Shown here piece by piece: positions 60,716 through 64,000 of a DNA stretch of 64,000 nucleotides (position 1 is the first letter of the stretch; the number at the start of each line of letters is the position of its first letter). The stretch spans positions 11,149,501 to 11,213,500 of the forward strand of contig NZ_AP024745.1 in assembly GCF_019704555.1 (NCBI RefSeq), read 5' to 3'. The notes below the pieces were generated by a model. The model had not been told where the DNA came from, made no database searches, and saw nothing but the letters and a program-made list of their open reading frames with translations. The DNA comes from Actinoplanes sp. L3-i22. Its GTDB lineage: Bacteria; Actinomycetota; Actinomycetes; Mycobacteriales; Micromonosporaceae. The position numbers were made by a program, and so were the translations under genes.

Positions 60716-61297
60716 ATGCCGATCGCCCCGGAGGAGGTCGAGGCGCCGGCCGTGGACACGATGTTGTTCCGGTCGTCGCCGGCCCGGACATTCGTCGCGG
60801 TGTTCGCCGTGCTGATGCTGTCGTACCTGGTGGTCTCGCCGGTCGTGGGCCGATTGGCCCGCGACACCGGCGATCCGTGGTGGGTCACCACCGCCCAGGC
60901 GGTCATCGTCGGCGGCGCGGTCGCCGCTTTCTACTCACTGTCCGCCCGGGCCGCGCTGTCCACCTGGGTCCGGGTGTCGACCGGCGGCCTGGAACTCGCC
61001 GCGCAGGGCAGTGACCCGATCATGCTGGCCTGGGCGGACGTGGCCGCGGTCACGGTGCGCCGCAGCGGCCTGCGGACCGTGCTCGAGGTGACCCCGGTCG
61101 ACATGGACACGGTCCACCCGCTGCAGGACGCCGGCGAGGGCTGGCCGGCGCAGACCGTCACCCCGCGCGGCCCGGCCTTCGTCGCCGACCTGACCCAGAT
61201 CTGGCCCAGCCCACGAGCGCTGCGCCGCGAGCTCACCCGCCGCCTGCACCCCTACACCCGCCCGGCCGCCGCCGTCACACCCGCTCAGCCCTGGTAA
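60716..61297 (+). CDS. Two-helix membrane protein with PH-like domain, hypothetical
   Basis: This is a 193-residue protein. Two hydrophobic helices (FVAVFAVLMLSYLVVSPVVG, VTTAQAVIVGGAVAAFYSL) are followed by a domain WVRVSTGGLELAAQGSDPIMLAWADVAAVTVRRSGLRTVLEVTPVDMD resembling bacterial PH domains. AGGAGG stands only one base before the ATG at 60716, which is too close for normal initiation; ATG 60761 or a leaderless start is possible. The C-terminus runs to within 8 bp of the dispersed repeat. Confidence 0.65.
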   Translation: MPIAPEEVEAPAVDTMLFRSSPARTFVAVFAVLMLSYLVVSPVVGRLARDTGDPWWVTTAQAVIVGGAVAAFYSLSARAALSTWVRVSTGGLELAAQGSDPIMLAWADVAAVTVRRSGLRTVLEVTPVDMDTVHPLQDAGEGWPAQTVTPRGPAFVADLTQIWPSPRALRRELTRRLHPYTRPAAAVTPAQPW

Positions 61298-61304
61298 AAC
61301 ACCC

Positions 61305-61456
61305 AGATCAAGATCAAATTCTTGATTGCCTACGCTGCGGCCGATAACTGATCGTCGCTCCCGCGGGGACCCTTCCGGGCCTCGCAGGGCGCGGGGCGCC
61401 CAGAACGCGAGACCCTCCAGGGCGACGTCCGCGGGTGGTTGCGGTTCCAAAAACCC
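61305..61456 (-). repeat. Dispersed structured repeat, copy B
   Basis: This is the reverse-complement copy of 3541-3690. Stem arms are GGGCCTCGC (61377-61385) with GCGAGACCC (61407-61415), and AGGGCGC with GCGCCCA inside, with the 4-nt bulge (GAAC, i.e. GTTC on the other strand) in the same place as in copy A. The one outer-arm difference keeps a G-T pair. A divergent second end-motif (GTGGTCGCGGCTTCAAAGG) lies at about 61492-61510. It lies between convergent genes. Confidence 0.8.
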
Positions 61457-61578
61457 GGAACAGCCACCCACGCTGTCAAAGCTCCGGTGAGTGGTCGCGG
61501 CTTCAAAGGACCATCGCAAGCCGGTCCATGGTCCCGGACCGGCCGCGCCTCCCGTTCAGGAGACGCGGCTCGGAAACG

Positions 61579-62373
61579 CTAGAAGTCGCCGCCGAAATCT
61601 CCGCCGCCGAAGTCACCGCCACCGAAGTCGCCGCCGCCCCAGCCGCCGCCGTCGCCACCACCGAGGTCGTTGCCACCCTGGTCGTTGCCACCGAAGTCAC
61701 CGGCCGCGTCGACGTCGTTGCCGGCGTCGAAACCGTCCTGGTAGCCGTCCGCGTAACCGCCGGAGTCACCGAAGGCCGGCGAGAACAGCGCGTCGAAGAT
61801 CAGCATGCCGCCGAGCACGCCGGCGCCCGCCCCGAGCGCGGTCTTCCAGACCGGTGTCGAATACCACCCGGCCGGCACCGGGCGACCCTGCACCCGCCCG
61901 CCCGGGTAGTAGTAGGGAGTGTCGGCCCCGGGCTGCGGCCCGGCCTTGTACGCGTGACCCTGCACGCTGACCTCGCGCTCCTGGGTGAGCTGCCCGGCCC
62001 CACGGGACGCGGCCAGCGGGGGCAGGTCGGGCCCCGGGTCGATGCCCATCGCGAGGCGGGCGGCCCGCACGTAGGCCAGCCCCTCCAGAGCGGACTCACG
62101 GGCCAGCTCGAACTGCCGGACCGAGTTGGCCTGCTGCAGCTGGCCGCCGGCGGCGTTGTACCGCTCGCTCGCGTCGGCCAGGGCCTGCCGGGCGGCCGCC
62201 TCGTCGGCGTGCAGGTTCATCACCTGACCGCCGAGCCGTTCGTACCACCTCGTCGCCTCGGCTCGGGCGTCCTCCAGCTGGGTCTGCTTCAGTTTGCCGC
62301 CGCCGCGCTGGACGCCGACGACAACCAGGGCGACGATCGCCACGATGGCCAGGATGAGCAACACGCCGTTCAT
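61579..62373 (-). CDS. Membrane-anchored helical protein with Gly/Asp/Phe repeat tail
   Basis: This is a 264-residue protein. An N-terminal anchor helix (GVLLILAIVAIVALVVVGV) precedes a coiled-coil-like helical region (residues 25-110). A hydrophobic segment (KTALGAGAGVLGGMLIFDALF) follows, and the C-terminus is a glycine-rich repeat (GGGDFGGGDFGGGDFGGDF). This layout occurs in actinobacterial proteins of unknown function. TACTTT ends 7 nt before the ATG, suggesting a leaderless message. rmuC is divergent. Confidence 0.7.
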   Translation of the reverse strand: MNGVLLILAIVAIVALVVVGVQRGGGKLKQTQLEDARAEATRWYERLGGQVMNLHADEAAARQALADASERYNAAGGQLQQANSVRQFELARESALEGLAYVRAARLAMGIDPGPDLPPLAASRGAGQLTQEREVSVQGHAYKAGPQPGADTPYYYPGGRVQGRPVPAGWYSTPVWKTALGAGAGVLGGMLIFDALFSPAFGDSGGYADGYQDGFDAGNDVDAAGDFGGNDQGGNDLGGGDGGGWGGGDFGGGDFGGGDFGGDF

Positions 62374-62380
62374 GTTTTCC

Positions 62381-62386
62381 AAAGTA
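62381..62386 (-). promoter_or_regulatory. Putative leaderless -10 (TACTTT)
   Basis: TACTTT ends 7 nt before the ATG at 62373. Confidence 0.45.
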
Positions 62387-62427
62387 CCCTCGGCGGTCTT
62401 GTCGTACCTGTCTGGCAATCTGCGGTG

Positions 62428-63561
62428 GTGACGTACTCGACGCTCGGTGTGATCCTGGTCTGTCTGGCAGTCGGCGCCGCCCTGGGCTGGCTGGCCGCCC
62501 GGGCCCGGGCCGCGGCCGACGTCGCCCGGCTGGAGGCGACGGTGGCCGCGGCCCGCGACGGTGAGCAGCGGCTGGAGCAGTCGATGCGGGCGCTGTCCTA
62601 CGAGTCGACCGCGCAGTCGCAGGAGGCGGTGGCCCGCGCCGTCGCGCCGCTGCAGGACACCCTGCGCCGCTACGAGCAGCGGGTCGCCGACCTGGAGCGG
62701 GACCGCGTCGACGCGTACGCGGAGCTGCGCGAACAGGTCCGGGCGATGGGCGCGGTCTCCACCGAGCTGCGCGGCGAGACCCGGCAGCTGGTGTCGGCGC
62801 TGCGCACGCCGCAGGTGCGCGGCCGCTGGGGCGAGCACCAGCTGCGCCGGATCGTCGAGGCGGCCGGCCTGCTGGAGCACTGTGACTTCAGCGAGCAGGT
62901 GTCCGGTGAGACCGATCATCAGGTGGTCCGGCCCGACCTGGTGGTCCGGCTGCACGGCGGCCGCACCGTGGTGGTCGACGCGAAGGCCCCGCTGGAGGGC
63001 TATCTGTCCGCCATGGAGGCCCGGGACGAACGTGACCGGGATCTCTACCTCGATCAGCACGCCCGGCACCTGCGCGCGCACGTGGACGCCCTGTCCGCGA
63101 AGGAGTATTGGACGGCCTTCGCCTCGTCACCGGATTTCGTGGTCCTGTTCGTGCCGGCCGACCCGTTCCTGGACGCGGCGCTGCAGCGCGACCCGGTCCT
63201 GATGGAGTACGCGTTCCGCCGCAACGTGGTGCTGACCACCCCGGCCACGCTGGTCGCGATGCTGCGCACGGTCGCGTTCTCCTGGCGGCAGGAGACGCTG
63301 ACCGGCAACGCGGTCGCCGTGCACACCCTGGCGCGGGAGCTCTACGGCCGGCTGGCGACGATGGGCGAGCACGTGAGCCGGCTCGGCGTGTCGCTGAACG
63401 GGGCGGTCAGCGCGTACAACAAGGCGGTCGGCTCTTTGGAATCTCGGGTTTTGGTCAGCGCACGGAAGCTCGCCGAGATGGGCGTCTCCGACGAGGAACT
63501 GGCGCAGCCACCTCAGATCGAGATCGCCCCACGCCAGCCCCAGGCCCCGGAGCTCAGCTAG
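62428..63561 (+). CDS. rmuC: DNA recombination protein RmuC
   Basis: This is a protein of 377 residues starting at GTG 62428 (an in-frame GTG lies 3 bp upstream). An N-terminal membrane helix ([20 protein letters not shown]) is followed by a coiled coil (residues 35-120). The RmuC nuclease-like core then follows: [57 protein letters not shown] and [16 protein letters not shown]. RmuC limits inversions at repeats. Its 3' end overlaps the ispH end by 8 bp. Confidence 0.92.
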   Translation: MTYSTLGVILVCLAVGAALGWLAARARAAADVARLEATVAAARDGEQRLEQSMRALSYESTAQSQEAVARAVAPLQDTLRRYEQRVADLERDRVDAYAELREQVRAMGAVSTELRGETRQLVSALRTPQVRGRWGEHQLRRIVEAAGLLEHCDFSEQVSGETDHQVVRPDLVVRLHGGRTVVVDAKAPLEGYLSAMEARDERDRDLYLDQHARHLRAHVDALSAKEYWTAFASSPDFVVLFVPADPFLDAALQRDPVLMEYAFRRNVVLTTPATLVAMLRTVAFSWRQETLTGNAVAVHTLARELYGRLATMGEHVSRLGVSLNGAVSAYNKAVGSLESRVLVSARKLAEMGVSDEELAQPPQIEIAPRQPQAPELS

Positions 63562-64000
63562 CCGCGCGGGCCGCGGCGGCGGCTTTCATGTCGCGGCGGA
63601 GCTCCTGCGGGAGGCTGAAAGTCAGCCGCTCCTCGGCGGTGGTGAACTCGGTGACCTCGCCGAAGCCGCGGTCGGCCAGGTGCGCGAGCACCTCCATGAC
63701 CAGGTCTTCCGGCACGCTCGCGCCGGACGAGACACCGACCGTGGTCGCGCCGGTCAGCCACTCGTCCTGGATCTCGCTCGCGTAGTCGACCAGGTGCCCG
63801 GCCCGGGCGCCGGCGCCGAGCGCGACCTCGACCAGCCGCACCGAGTTCGACGAGTTGGTCGAGCCGACCACGATCACCACGTCGCACTCCGGCGCGATCT
63901 CCTTGATCACGTGCTGCCGGTTCGACGTGGCGTAGCAGATGTCGTCGCTGGGCGGCGACTGCAGCAGCGGCAGCCGGGTCTTGAGCCGGGCCACGGTCTC
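63554..64000 (-). CDS. ispH: HMBPP reductase IspH, C-terminal part (cut by window edge)
   Basis: The last 148 residues of IspH, the [4Fe-4S] enzyme that makes IPP and DMAPP at the end of the MEP pathway. [11 protein letters not shown] holds a cluster Cys, [20 protein letters not shown] and [20 protein letters not shown] are family signatures. The 5' end lies beyond the window. The short C-terminal tail after FSLPQELR is Ala-rich. Confidence 0.96.
   Translation of the reverse strand, partial: ETVARLKTRLPLLQSPPSDDICYATSNRQHVIKEIAPECDVVIVVGSTNSSNSVRLVEVALGAGARAGHLVDYASEIQDEWLTGATTVGVSSGASVPEDLVMEVLAHLADRGFGEVTEFTTAEERLTFSLPQELRRDMKAAAAARAAS

Overview
The window is high-G+C actinomycete chromosome, almost certainly Micromonosporaceae (Actinoplanes-like). 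I infer this from mycothiol biosynthesis (mshB), a 7Fe ferredoxin next to dapC, an Sdh1-type succinate dehydrogenase, dense GTG/ATG starts with ATGA/GTGA overlaps, and many starts that look leaderless. No rRNA, tRNA, CRISPR array, transposase or complete prophage was seen.

Layout. 1-2410: a run of secreted or membrane-anchored surface proteins (three related proteins with a conserved C-terminal Cys motif plus one Fn3-like protein), cut by the left edge. 2447-10056: an SDR, then leftward DUF4407, SIMPL, dapC and fdxA, a GNAT, two membrane proteins and mshB. 10130-18729: a degenerate S9 peptidase homologue, tldD/tldE and sdhCAB. 18753-24921: two GNATs, a TetR/MFS efflux pair with a striking operator, an AlkB-like dioxygenase coupled to the pump, a G+C-rich minisatellite and a DUF4328 membrane protein. 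25082-34298: a ten-gene operon of a LIV-type ABC importer (two ATPases, two permeases, one lipoprotein), two SDRs, an APH-type kinase, an acyl-CoA dehydrogenase and a TetR regulator. I read this as an uptake-plus-catabolism module, possibly for 4-hydroxy or 4-keto carboxylic acids. 34350-38750: a large LuxR (LAL) regulator and a small accessory patch (HigA-like remnant, AlpA-like HTH, Uma2 nuclease, DUF6886). 38756-43520: TetR-ALDH-ADH diverging from an acyl-CoA ligase over a shared dyad. 43509-53211: housekeeping and small genes, peptidase E, a G5 protein, MarR, a phage-lysin-like protein, VapBC and YchF. 53214-59245: a twin-palindrome divergent promoter, the alkylation-repair pair alkA (Ada-domain fusion) and ogt set among DnaA-box-like sites, and an archaeal-style valyl-tRNA synthetase. 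59359-64000: a Gfo/Idh/MocA oxidoreductase, membrane proteins, rmuC and the C-terminal part of ispH, cut by the right edge.

Two features cut across genes. A roughly 150-bp structured repeat occurs twice, in opposite orientation, each time between convergent genes (3541-3690 and 61305-61456). At least fourteen start codons have a TANNNT hexamer 6-8 nt upstream, most with no good Shine-Dalgarno sequence, which suggests widespread leaderless transcription.
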